Positions 1 through 5,346 of a stretch of 5,981 nucleotides of DNA are shown here, piece by piece. The stretch comes from Flavobacteriales bacterium. GTDB lineage: Bacteria; Bacteroidota; Bacteroidia; Flavobacteriales_D; Sanyastnellaceae. The notes beneath the pieces were generated by a model. The model was not told the DNA's origin, did not search any database, and saw only the letters and a program-made list of their open reading frames with translations. The translations under genes and the position numbers were made by a program. The stretch is from the NCBI GenBank assembly GCA_947464885.1, contig CANHYZ010000145.1:1-5981 (forward strand). Reading direction: 5' to 3'. Within the stretch, counting starts at the first letter, position 1; every line of letters starts with the position of its first letter.

Positions 1-42
1 GGACTGGGGACTGAGGACTGGGGACTGAGGACTGGGGACTTA
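1..42. repeat. Left tandem heptamer array, GGACTGR units
   Basis: Six contiguous 7-bp units: GGACTGG, GGACTGA, GGACTGG, GGACTGA, GGACTGG, then a degenerate GGACTTA. The G/A at the last base alternates strictly in the first five units. The last unit supplies the TAA stop (complement of 40-42) of the four-helix-bundle gene. The next seven bases (GGTCTTG) may be a further decayed unit that is now coding. The array probably continues leftward out of the window. Confidence 0.93.
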
Positions 43-420
43 GGTCTTGTGTAGGTTGCTTGGCGTTGACCCGGTGAGTTTTGATTGGCTCGTTCGAATC
101 ATGGCAGTTAAAATCTTTAATAAAGAAATGCCGTTTTGATGCAGTTGGTTGTAATCGTCAGTTGAAATGAAATCGCTATCATGCAACAGGTTTATCCAAT
201 ATAAACACTCATTGCATTCCTTTCGAGCGATAGATAATTTACTGATGAAATCCGGTCGGCTTTGAGCGTACTTGGCTTCGCTATAGAGCGCGCCAATAGC
301 AGTTCCAGACCGTAAGAGTTGCCCTCCAAGTTCAAATAACTTTCGAGTCTTCAAGTTCTCGTGTGTCCTTATAATTGAAAGCGCGAAGGCATATGACATT
401 TTATCAAAATCTGTTTTCAT
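40..420 (-). CDS. Four-helix-bundle protein, 23S rRNA intervening-sequence (S23/IVP) family
   Basis: A 126-residue protein of normal length for the S23/IVP four-helix-bundle family, first known from ORFs inside 23S rRNA intervening sequences and structurally related to the Avd accessory protein of diversity-generating retroelements. Residues 35-84 carry the hallmark helix 2-3 pattern: LLRSGTAIGALYSEAKYA, then S-x-x-DFI-x-KL-x-IA-x-KE and ECLYWINLL. The usual SIGAN motif is AIGAL here. No signal peptide or membrane segment is present. The biochemical role of the family is unsettled; RNA or nucleic-acid binding is a common suggestion. The ATG at 420 was chosen as the first in-frame start; Met8 (399) is an alternative because the family's conserved part begins around residue 10. 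No Shine-Dalgarno sequence precedes it, only an AT-rich leader. The stop codon lies inside the left heptamer array. The gene lies downstream of, and on the same strand as, the P5C dehydrogenase gene, with the right array and about 160 bp between. No rRNA sequence flanks it, so this copy is not within a 23S gene. Confidence 0.85.
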   Translation of the reverse strand: MKTDFDKMSYAFALSIIRTHENLKTRKLFELGGQLLRSGTAIGALYSEAKYAQSRPDFISKLSIARKECNECLYWINLLHDSDFISTDDYNQLHQNGISLLKILTAMIRTSQSKLTGSTPSNLHKT

Positions 421-463
421 TCGACAAATTTTGAACTATCGAAAAATTCGTTCTATTACAATT

Positions 464-530
464 CGGAATATTATTCCGTACTGACTATCGTTTGCCTCAG
501 ATTTGATGCTTAAGTTGGAGAATAATATTC
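464..530. promoter_or_regulatory. Pair of palindromic GAATA-N-TATTC sites in the IVP leader
   Basis: Two palindromes with a one-base centre lie upstream of the IVP-like gene. One is CGGAATA-T-TATTCCG at 464-478, with perfect 7-bp arms. The other is GAATA-A-TATTC at 520-530, with perfect 5-bp arms. The minus strand of the first and the plus strand of the second share GAATAATATTCC, so the two copies are inverted relative to each other with centres 54 bp apart. They could be a dimeric-repressor operator pair or form a hairpin across the leader. No protein partner can be named. The 15-bp and 11-bp palindromes are directly visible; the regulatory role is inference. Confidence 0.35.
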
Positions 531-573
531 CAATAACTTCGTAAAAATCATCATAAATCAACTCCTCCTCTCC
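510..573 (-). other. Shine-Dalgarno-led 14-codon open frame in the IVP leader
   Basis: On the minus strand the purine run GGAGAGGAGGAG (573-562), containing AGGAGG, sits 7 nt before ATG at 554. That ATG opens a short frame reading MMIFTKLLEYYSPT and ending in TAA at 512-510. It ends about 90 nt before the IVP-like start. Most Bacteroidota genes do not use strong Shine-Dalgarno sites, and none of the other starts in this window has one as good. It may be a leader peptide, a ribosome-docking or sequestering element, or chance. Fourteen codons are too few to judge coding statistically. Confidence 0.22.
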
Positions 574-579
574 GTAACC

Positions 580-656
580 CCAGTCATCAGTCCCCTGTCC
601 CCAGTCCTCAGTCCTCAGTCCCCAGTCCTCAGTCCTCAGTCCCCAGTCCCCAGTCC
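580..656. repeat. Right tandem heptamer array, YCAGTCC units
   Basis: Eleven contiguous 7-bp units run in the opposite orientation to the left array. The eight at 601-656 are perfect CCAGTCC or TCAGTCC. The inner three are CCAGTCA (580-586), TCAGTCC (587-593) and CCTGTCC (594-600), so decay increases toward the cassette interior. The array ends at 656, immediately before the complement of the P5C dehydrogenase stop codon at 657-659. In an RNA read from the minus strand this array gives GGACUGR repeats 5' of the IVP ORF, able to pair with the YCAGUCC repeats 3' of it. The C/T third-unit differences are tolerated in part by G-U pairing. Confidence 0.95.
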
Positions 657-2285
657 CTAACCCAAGAACGGATACCGATAATCCACCGGCGATACAAACG
701 TTTCTTTGATGGTGCGCGGTGAAACCCAGCGCAACAGGTTGAGGTAGCTGCCGGCCTTGTCGTTGGTGCCGCTTGCGCGTGCACCACCGAAGGGCTGCTG
801 GCCTACTACGGCTCCGGTTGGTTTGTCGTTGATGTACAAGTTACCACAAGCACCCTCGAGCACACGCGTAGCCTGTTCAATGGCATAACGGTCGTGCGAT
901 AAGATGGCTCCTGTGAGCGCATATTCACTGGTCTCGTTGATCAAATGCAAGGTCTCAGCCCATTGTGCGTCGTCATACACATAAAGGGTAAGCACCGGAC
1001 CGAAGATTTCCTCACACATGGTGCGGAACTTCGGGTTGGTAGTAACCACAATGGTTGGCTCAACGAAGTAACCTACGCTGTCGTCGCAATTGCCGCCGGT
1101 GATAATCTCAACATCAGGCTGCGACTTGATATACTCAATGTATCCTTTGATTTTGTCGAATGCGCGCTTGTCGATTACGGCATTGATGAAGTTGCCGAAA
1201 TCTTCGGGTGTTCCCATTTTCATGGTTGCACCATCTTGAATCAAACGCTCTTTAACTGCAGGCCACAGCGACTTGGCAATGTAACCACGGCTGGCCGCAC
1301 TGCACTTTTGTCCTTGAAACTCGAAGGCACCGCGCGTGAGTGCTGTAGCAACTTCGTTCGGATTGGCTGAAGGATGTGCTATGACAAAGTCTTTCCCTCC
1401 GGTCTCCCCTACTATGCGCGGATACGTCTTATACTTCTCGATGTTGGTTCCGATTTCCTTCCACAAGTGCTTAAATACACCGGTTGATCCCGTGAAATGA
1501 AGTCCTGCGAAATCCGGATGACTGAAGATCACGTCACCGGCATCCTTGCCCTCAACTGTGATCATATTGATAACACCGTCGGGCAAACCTGCCTCACGGA
1601 AAAGTTCCATGATAACATGCGCGCTGTAGACTTGTGTATCCGATGGCTTCCACACAACGGTGTTGCCCATCATGGCCGCGCTGGCGGGGAGATTGGCTGC
1701 AATAGCCGTAAAGTTGAACGGCGTAATGGCAAATACAAATCCCTCGAGCGGGCGATACTCCAAGCGATTCCAAACCCCAGGTTGATTGCCCGGTTGGTCG
1801 CGGTAAATCTGTTGCATAAAGGCTACGTTGAATCGCAAGAAATCGATGAGCTCACAGGCTGCATCAATTTCCGCCTGAAACGCATTCTTGCTTTGAGCCA
1901 GCATGGTTGCTGCGTTCATGCGCATGCGGTAAGGACCCGCGAGTAAATCCGCCGCGCGCAAAAAGATAGCAGCGCGCTGCTCCCATGCCAGTGCCGACCA
2001 GCGGCCTTTCGCTGCGAGCGCCGCATCGATGGCTTGCGATACATGCTGTTTCGTTCCCCAGTTGAAATGACCAAGTACCTTTTTATGATCGTGCGGTGGC
2101 GACATCGTGCGCTTGTCTGACGTGCGCACCAGTTCTGAACCGATATACATTGGCACATCGATGGGCGCCTGATTGTACATCGCACGGTATTGATTCAACA
2201 GATTCTCACGATCCGCGGTTCCGACCGCGTAGCTGCGCACGGGTTCATTGACGGGCACAGGCACTTGGAAAACTCCTTTAGGCAT
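657..2285 (-). CDS. pruA: L-glutamate gamma-semialdehyde dehydrogenase (1-pyrroline-5-carboxylate dehydrogenase)
   Basis: Cytoplasmic enzyme of proline and ornithine/arginine catabolism that oxidises glutamate gamma-semialdehyde (the open form of P5C) to glutamate with NAD+. The 542-residue protein is full length for the monofunctional ALDH4 type; there is no fused PutA proline dehydrogenase domain. Visible aldehyde dehydrogenase motifs, in order: TPFNF at 188-192, KPSD at 213-216 (cofactor-binding Lys213), FTGST at 264-268 (Rossmann loop), GETGGK at 293-298 with general base Glu294, GQKCSA at 325-330 with nucleophile Cys328, EEIFGP at 425-430, and QPFGG at 497-501. The ATG at 2285 was chosen because MPKGVFQVPVPVNEPV is the usual ALDH4-type N-terminus; the 13 residues that could be read upstream begin with TTG and do not fit. 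The stop is TAG. No proline dehydrogenase gene is adjacent. No terminator is seen, because the heptamer array begins at the next base. The symbol pruA follows common usage for this enzyme; rocA is the name in other lineages. Confidence 0.96.
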   Translation of the reverse strand: MPKGVFQVPVPVNEPVRSYAVGTADRENLLNQYRAMYNQAPIDVPMYIGSELVRTSDKRTMSPPHDHKKVLGHFNWGTKQHVSQAIDAALAAKGRWSALAWEQRAAIFLRAADLLAGPYRMRMNAATMLAQSKNAFQAEIDAACELIDFLRFNVAFMQQIYRDQPGNQPGVWNRLEYRPLEGFVFAITPFNFTAIAANLPASAAMMGNTVVWKPSDTQVYSAHVIMELFREAGLPDGVINMITVEGKDAGDVIFSHPDFAGLHFTGSTGVFKHLWKEIGTNIEKYKTYPRIVGETGGKDFVIAHPSANPNEVATALTRGAFEFQGQKCSAASRGYIAKSLWPAVKERLIQDGATMKMGTPEDFGNFINAVIDKRAFDKIKGYIEYIKSQPDVEIITGGNCDDSVGYFVEPTIVVTTNPKFRTMCEEIFGPVLTLYVYDDAQWAETLHLINETSEYALTGAILSHDRYAIEQATRVLEGACGNLYINDKPTGAVVGQQPFGGARASGTNDKAGSYLNLLRWVSPRTIKETFVSPVDYRYPFLG

Positions 2286-2439
2286 AATGGAAATAATTTC
2301 TGCGAATGTAAGGGGCAGCCTCAATTGAAATCGCTTAACTAAAGGCCCATTTCAGGCTTCATTAAAAAAAAATTAACCCAAACTGTAACCCTGTGACTAC
2401 TGCCCGCGTTCAAATAACAAATACCTAAACTTAGAAAAG
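2286..2439. promoter_or_regulatory. Divergent intergenic region between pruA-like and small ORF genes
   Basis: This 154-bp AT-rich region must hold the start signals for both the minus-strand P5C dehydrogenase and the plus-strand small gene. It contains a run of nine A (2364-2372) just upstream of the plus-strand promoter candidate. A weak inverted pair, TGAAAT near 2325 and ATTTCA near 2350, could form a hairpin in the P5C dehydrogenase leader. I could not find a convincing Bacteroidota-type TTG / TAnnTTTG promoter in either direction. Confidence 0.5.
2385..2409 (+). promoter_or_regulatory. ECF-sigma-like promoter candidate for the small gene
   Basis: GTAAC at 2385-2389 and CGT at 2407-2409 are separated by 17 bp. 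This matches the general AAC-N16/17-CGT layout of promoters read by extracytoplasmic-function sigma factors. Transcription would begin around 2416, giving a leader of about 25 nt before the ATG at 2440. The nine-A run at 2364-2372 sits where an UP-like element would. The match is short and could be chance. Confidence 0.27.
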
Positions 2440-2637
2440 ATGCAAAACCCCGATAAAAAGAATGCACAACTCAGCCAAGTAGCTGATTTGATGAATACTC
2501 TCGCCGATATGCAACTCAAGATGTCACGCGTAAAGTCCATGTTTCCGAACTATCACCAACAACTACAACATACATACAACCAGTTGATCATGCAAGCGCG
2601 CCGCAACAACGTATTGCCGCCCTGGATGACAGCCTGA
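2440..2637 (+). CDS. Small hypothetical helical protein, possibly frameshifted at its 3' end
   Basis: A 65-residue frame starts at an ATG preceded by TTAGAAAAG, an A-rich Bacteroidota-type leader. I do not recognise the family. The product is polar and glutamine/methionine-rich, with leucine and methionine spaced as in amphipathic helices (LMNTLADMQLKMSRVKSMF), and has no signal peptide or membrane segment. It is the only main plus-strand gene here and has its own upstream region and a downstream terminator, which supports it being real. Its last residues, RRNNVLPPWMTA, break the helical character. The frame shifted by -1 from about 2604 stays open and reads QQRIAALDDSLNDLKLKMKN before TAA at 2664-2666, 11 nt before the terminator stem. 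A single missing base near 2600-2604 would join the two into a product of about 75 residues. I see no classic slippery heptamer, so mutation or sequencing error is more likely than programmed frameshifting. The annotated stop could still be the true one. Confidence 0.6.
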   Translation: MQNPDKKNAQLSQVADLMNTLADMQLKMSRVKSMFPNYHQQLQHTYNQLIMQARRNNVLPPWMTA

Positions 2638-2677
2638 ACGATCTTAAGCTTAAAATGAAAAACTAACACCTGCGTTT

Positions 2678-2709
2678 AAAAGCCCTTGCAATTGATGCAA
2701 GGGTTTTTT
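2678..2709. terminator. Bidirectional hairpin terminator between converging genes
   Basis: The perfect 8-bp stem CCCTTGCA (2683-2690) / TGCAAGGG (2696-2703) has a 5-nt loop ATTGA. It is followed by six T on the plus strand (2704-2709). Four A (2678-2681 region) on the other side extend the stem by A-T pairs and give a shorter U-tract for minus-strand transcripts. It ends the small plus-strand gene and begins 3 nt after the FdhD stop, so it can serve both directions. It is stronger for the plus strand. Confidence 0.9.
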
Positions 2710-2711
2710 AT

Positions 2712-3494
2712 TTATGCTCGGCTGTAGCACGTAGCACGTCCCGGGCGACAAAATCCATAGAGCGTTATGCCCAGTTCCTTGCAAAAATCTACTGCCAGCG
2801 AAGACGGCGCCGAAACTGCGAGCAGATTTGGAATACCGGCCATGAAACATTTCACCACAATCTCGTAGGAAACCCTGCCGCTGACCAGTAAAAAACGCGC
2901 ATCCTTTAAACGACCATCCTGCAAGAGCGCGCCAATCACTTTATCAACGGCGTTATGCCGTCCGATATCCTCCCGCAATACAATTAGCTCGTGAGCTGCA
3001 TTGAAAGCAGCAGCTGCATGGCATCCCCCACTGCTCAAGAAAGCAGACTGACCGGTCTGCATGGTTTCAAACATGCGATCGATATGTTCAGTAGACAACT
3101 GATCGGATGAAATCTCCAACCTTCCCTGGGGCACATCAAGTTCTGTTTTCCCGCAAATACCACAGCTCGCCACGGAAAGCAAACTGCGCTTGTTGAGCTG
3201 AACATTACGCAGCGCCGATTCATCCATCACAACATTCACCGCGGAGGTATACCCTTCAGCGCTTTTTCCTGTAATCTCGATTTGAGACAAATCATCTCCC
3301 TTTTTAAGCACGCCTTCCGTCAACAGCAGTCCGTGCGTGAGATCCAACTCATCACCCGGCGTTTGCATAGTGAGCGTAAACGGTTCTCCGTTGATGGCTA
3401 TCGATAACGGCTGCTCCAGCGTGAGAAAATCATGCACACCTTCAGCTTGACCCGCCGTTTCCTTGATACCGTCATATGCCCGGACGTTGCTCAT
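2712..3494 (-). CDS. fdhD: Formate dehydrogenase accessory sulfurtransferase FdhD
   Basis: FdhD carries sulfur from a cysteine desulfurase (IscS in E. coli) to the molybdenum/tungsten bis-MGD cofactor before it is inserted into formate dehydrogenase; without it the dehydrogenase is inactive. The 260-residue product is of normal family length. It shows the CxxC sulfur-transfer loop as SCGICGKTE with Cys111 and Cys114, then GGCHAAAAF (156-164), REDIGRHNAVDK (174-185, the strongest family signature), SGRVSYE (205-211) and GFCRPGRATCYS (247-258). It is a soluble cytoplasmic protein. The ATG at 3494 is 5 nt after the symporter stop, so the two genes are probably co-transcribed and may be translationally coupled; there is no Shine-Dalgarno site. 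No formate dehydrogenase, molybdopterin-oxidoreductase or cofactor-synthesis gene is seen in the window, so its client enzyme must be encoded elsewhere or past the edges of this cluster. Confidence 0.95.
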   Translation of the reverse strand: MSNVRAYDGIKETAGQAEGVHDFLTLEQPLSIAINGEPFTLTMQTPGDELDLTHGLLLTEGVLKKGDDLSQIEITGKSAEGYTSAVNVVMDESALRNVQLNKRSLLSVASCGICGKTELDVPQGRLEISSDQLSTEHIDRMFETMQTGQSAFLSSGGCHAAAAFNAAHELIVLREDIGRHNAVDKVIGALLQDGRLKDARFLLVSGRVSYEIVVKCFMAGIPNLLAVSAPSSLAVDFCKELGITLYGFCRPGRATCYSRA

Positions 3495-3499
3495 ACCGC

Positions 3500-5287
3500 T
3501 TACTTGTAGCGTTTAATTAATCCGCCCTTGAGATCGGCCATGTATTGACGCAGGTCTGCTTTCACTTCCCCACTCATAATCACCAAACCAATGATGTTTG
3601 GAAACGCCATACCCAGAATCATCATATCGCTGAAATCGACAACGGCGCCCAAACCGGAAACCGTTCCAAGCACCGTGCACATCATGAATATAATATTGAA
3701 CGACTGTTTGATCCATTTCTGTTCACCAAACAAGTAGGCCCAAGACTTCATCCCGTAATAGCTCCAGGAGATCATTGTCGCAAAAGCGAATAATATAATA
3801 GCGATCATCAACACCCAGTCAAACCAAGGAAACACTTGAGTGAATGCAGCATTGGTTAGTGTGGATCCCGTGAGCCCTTGTGGATCGGCCGCATAGCCCG
3901 TAAACACCAACACGAGCGCTGTCATCGTGCACACGATAACCGTATCGATGAAGGGTTCGAGCAAAGAAACTAGTCCTTCACTCACGGGACGATCTGTCTT
4001 ACTGGCGCTGTGAGCAATACTCGCCGAACCAATACCGGCCTCATTGCTGAAACTCGCTCTGCGAAAGCCCATCATCATGACACCGATAAAGCCTCCCTTC
4101 ATGGCATCGGGATGAAAAGCCCCGTTCCATATCTGTCCGAATGCATCACCGATGTGCGCTGCGTTCACGCCAATAATAATCAGCGAAAACACGCAATACA
4201 CCACCACCATAAACGGCACGACTTTATCCGTCACACGCGCTATGCTCTTTATGCCACCGACAATCACCAAGCCAACGGCAAGCGCCATGACAATTCCAAA
4301 CGTGAGCGAAGAAATCGTCTCACTACCGAGGGTTTGCGATACCTGCGCATACGCCTGATTGGCTTGAATCATATTACCTCCCCCGAGAGTACCACCAACG
4401 CACATGATGGCGAAAATGATGGCCAGCACACGACCCAGCACTTTCATCTTGCGGGCGGCCAGGCCCTTAGACAAATAATACATTGGACCACCACTGACTT
4501 CACCATCTGCAGCGATTTGACGGTATTTCACACCTAAAGTGCATTCCACAAACTTGCTGCTCATGCCAACCAATCCGGCTACAATCATCCAGAATGTAGC
4601 GCCGGGGCCGCCAACGGCAATGGCAACGGCTACAAGCGAAATGTTCCCCAATCCAAGTGTACCGCTCAAGGCCGCCGTAAGGGCCTGAAACTGCGACACC
4701 TCTCCGCGATCCTCGGGCTTGGCGTAACGTCCTAGTGTAATATCAACCGCATGGCGAAAGCCACGCACATTGATAAATCCAAAATAGAACGTAAACCAAA
4801 CCGCAGCAGCAATGAGCAATACCACCACCAGCCAGCAATCCTGCGTGACGGGATCCCCATTGGGGTGAAGTACGGCCTTGCCCAGATCATCATAAACAAC
4901 CGGGTCGTAAATACCACAAGCCGCAAAAGGATCCCAAAGCAACACCAAGGCCATGGCGTCAACCAATGGCGTGAACCATCGATTCAATTTTTCCTCAATC
5001 GAAACCGCGGGAACGGTAATGGTTTGCACTGCGCTCTGACCGGTGCTGTCCATAACCGTTATCGTATACTCGGTTCCTTCTTGCATGGCTTTGCACACGG
5101 GGCTATCCAGCGCAACATCGCGTTTCGACCATTGATAGGTAAACGGTGGAATGCCATTAGTCACCTGCAATTCGCAGGATGCGTCACCGATTTCCTGTGT
5201 TGGATTTTGCAGTTCAATATTGAATTGCACCTGCGCAAAGGCAAGATGACTGAACCACAGCATAGTGGAAATGAGAAGGTATTTCAT
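3500..5287 (-). CDS. AGCS-family sodium/alanine (amino acid) symporter with N-terminal SprB/PKD-like domain
   Basis: Inner-membrane symporter predicted to import alanine, glycine or related amino acids with Na+. From the ATG at 5287 the protein has 595 residues, longer than the roughly 450-500 of a plain AGCS member. MKYLLISTMLWFSHLAFAQ (1-19) is a signal peptide. Residues about 30-94 form an Ig-like SprB/PKD-type domain (NGIPPFTYQW at 44-53, YTITVMDSTGQS at 74-85) with a Cys38/Cys65 pair. A hydrophobic stretch at 108-121 is followed by a polar insertion with Cys124 and Cys151, and then the AGCS core. Core motifs: QFQALTAALSGTLGLGNIS (199-217), GGPGATFW (226-233), GEVSGGPMYYL (262-272), RASFSNEAGIGSASIAHSA (410-428), EPFIDTVIVCTMTAL (444-458) and SWSYYGMKSWAYLFG (507-521). 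The start at 5287 is preferred because it begins the signal peptide; ATG at 5314 (with an AGG upstream) would add nine residues. It lies 59 bp after the SDR-like gene and 5 bp before fdhD on the same strand. Substrate is inferred from family only. Confidence 0.9.
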   Translation of the reverse strand: MKYLLISTMLWFSHLAFAQVQFNIELQNPTQEIGDASCELQVTNGIPPFTYQWSKRDVALDSPVCKAMQEGTEYTITVMDSTGQSAVQTITVPAVSIEEKLNRWFTPLVDAMALVLLWDPFAACGIYDPVVYDDLGKAVLHPNGDPVTQDCWLVVVLLIAAAVWFTFYFGFINVRGFRHAVDITLGRYAKPEDRGEVSQFQALTAALSGTLGLGNISLVAVAIAVGGPGATFWMIVAGLVGMSSKFVECTLGVKYRQIAADGEVSGGPMYYLSKGLAARKMKVLGRVLAIIFAIMCVGGTLGGGNMIQANQAYAQVSQTLGSETISSLTFGIVMALAVGLVIVGGIKSIARVTDKVVPFMVVVYCVFSLIIIGVNAAHIGDAFGQIWNGAFHPDAMKGGFIGVMMMGFRRASFSNEAGIGSASIAHSASKTDRPVSEGLVSLLEPFIDTVIVCTMTALVLVFTGYAADPQGLTGSTLTNAAFTQVFPWFDWVLMIAIILFAFATMISWSYYGMKSWAYLFGEQKWIKQSFNIIFMMCTVLGTVSGLGAVVDFSDMMILGMAFPNIIGLVIMSGEVKADLRQYMADLKGGLIKRYK

Positions 5288-5346
5288 CGGTATTTTCAGG
5301 GGATGCGGATGCATCCTTAAAGTCAATAATTAAAAGTCAGCGCAGA

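Larger units (their letters stand above)
1..656. mobile_element. Putative IVP cassette bounded by inverted heptamer arrays
   Basis: A single four-helix-bundle gene and its leader are enclosed by tandem heptamer arrays in opposite orientation (GGACTGR units on the left, YCAGTCC units on the right). The block between the arrays is AT-rich: by hand count about 41% GC over 61-420 and about 32% over 421-540, against about 57% over 661-780 in the adjacent dehydrogenase gene. The right array ends on the base before the dehydrogenase stop codon, as expected of something placed at a gene boundary. Known rRNA intervening sequences also carry an IVP gene inside inverted terminal sequences. There is no transposase, integrase or reverse transcriptase, so mobility would need help in trans. 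The left array runs to the window edge, so the true left boundary is not visible. Calling it mobile is inference; the repeat and gene architecture is directly seen. Confidence 0.42.

Noticed and set aside
40..420. True 23S rRNA intervening sequence
   Set aside because: The flanks are protein-coding and repeats; no rRNA sequence is recognisable on either side.
580..656. Repeat arrays as a CRISPR
   Set aside because: Units are contiguous 7-mers with no spacers, and no cas genes are present.
1..656. Diversity-generating retroelement or retron, because the IVP-like protein resembles Avd
   Set aside because: There is no reverse transcriptase and no template/variable repeat pair in the window.
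945..1946. Plus-strand open frames (945-1370 and 1497-1946) opposite the P5C dehydrogenase
   Set aside because: Shadows of a well-conserved enzyme; no leader, motif or independent support.
2286..2324. Extension of the P5C dehydrogenase upstream to a TTG at 2324
   Set aside because: It adds 13 residues unlike the family; the ATG at 2285 begins the conserved MPKG N-terminus.
2590..2610. Programmed -1 frameshift site in the small gene
   Set aside because: No X-XXY-YYZ slippery heptamer lies in the required frame; a mutation or sequencing indel is simpler.
4010..5320. Long plus-strand open frames (4010-4537 and 4751-5320) opposite the symporter
   Set aside because: They are antisense shadows of a gene with clear family motifs, and their translations are His/Arg/Asn-rich with no recognisable domain.
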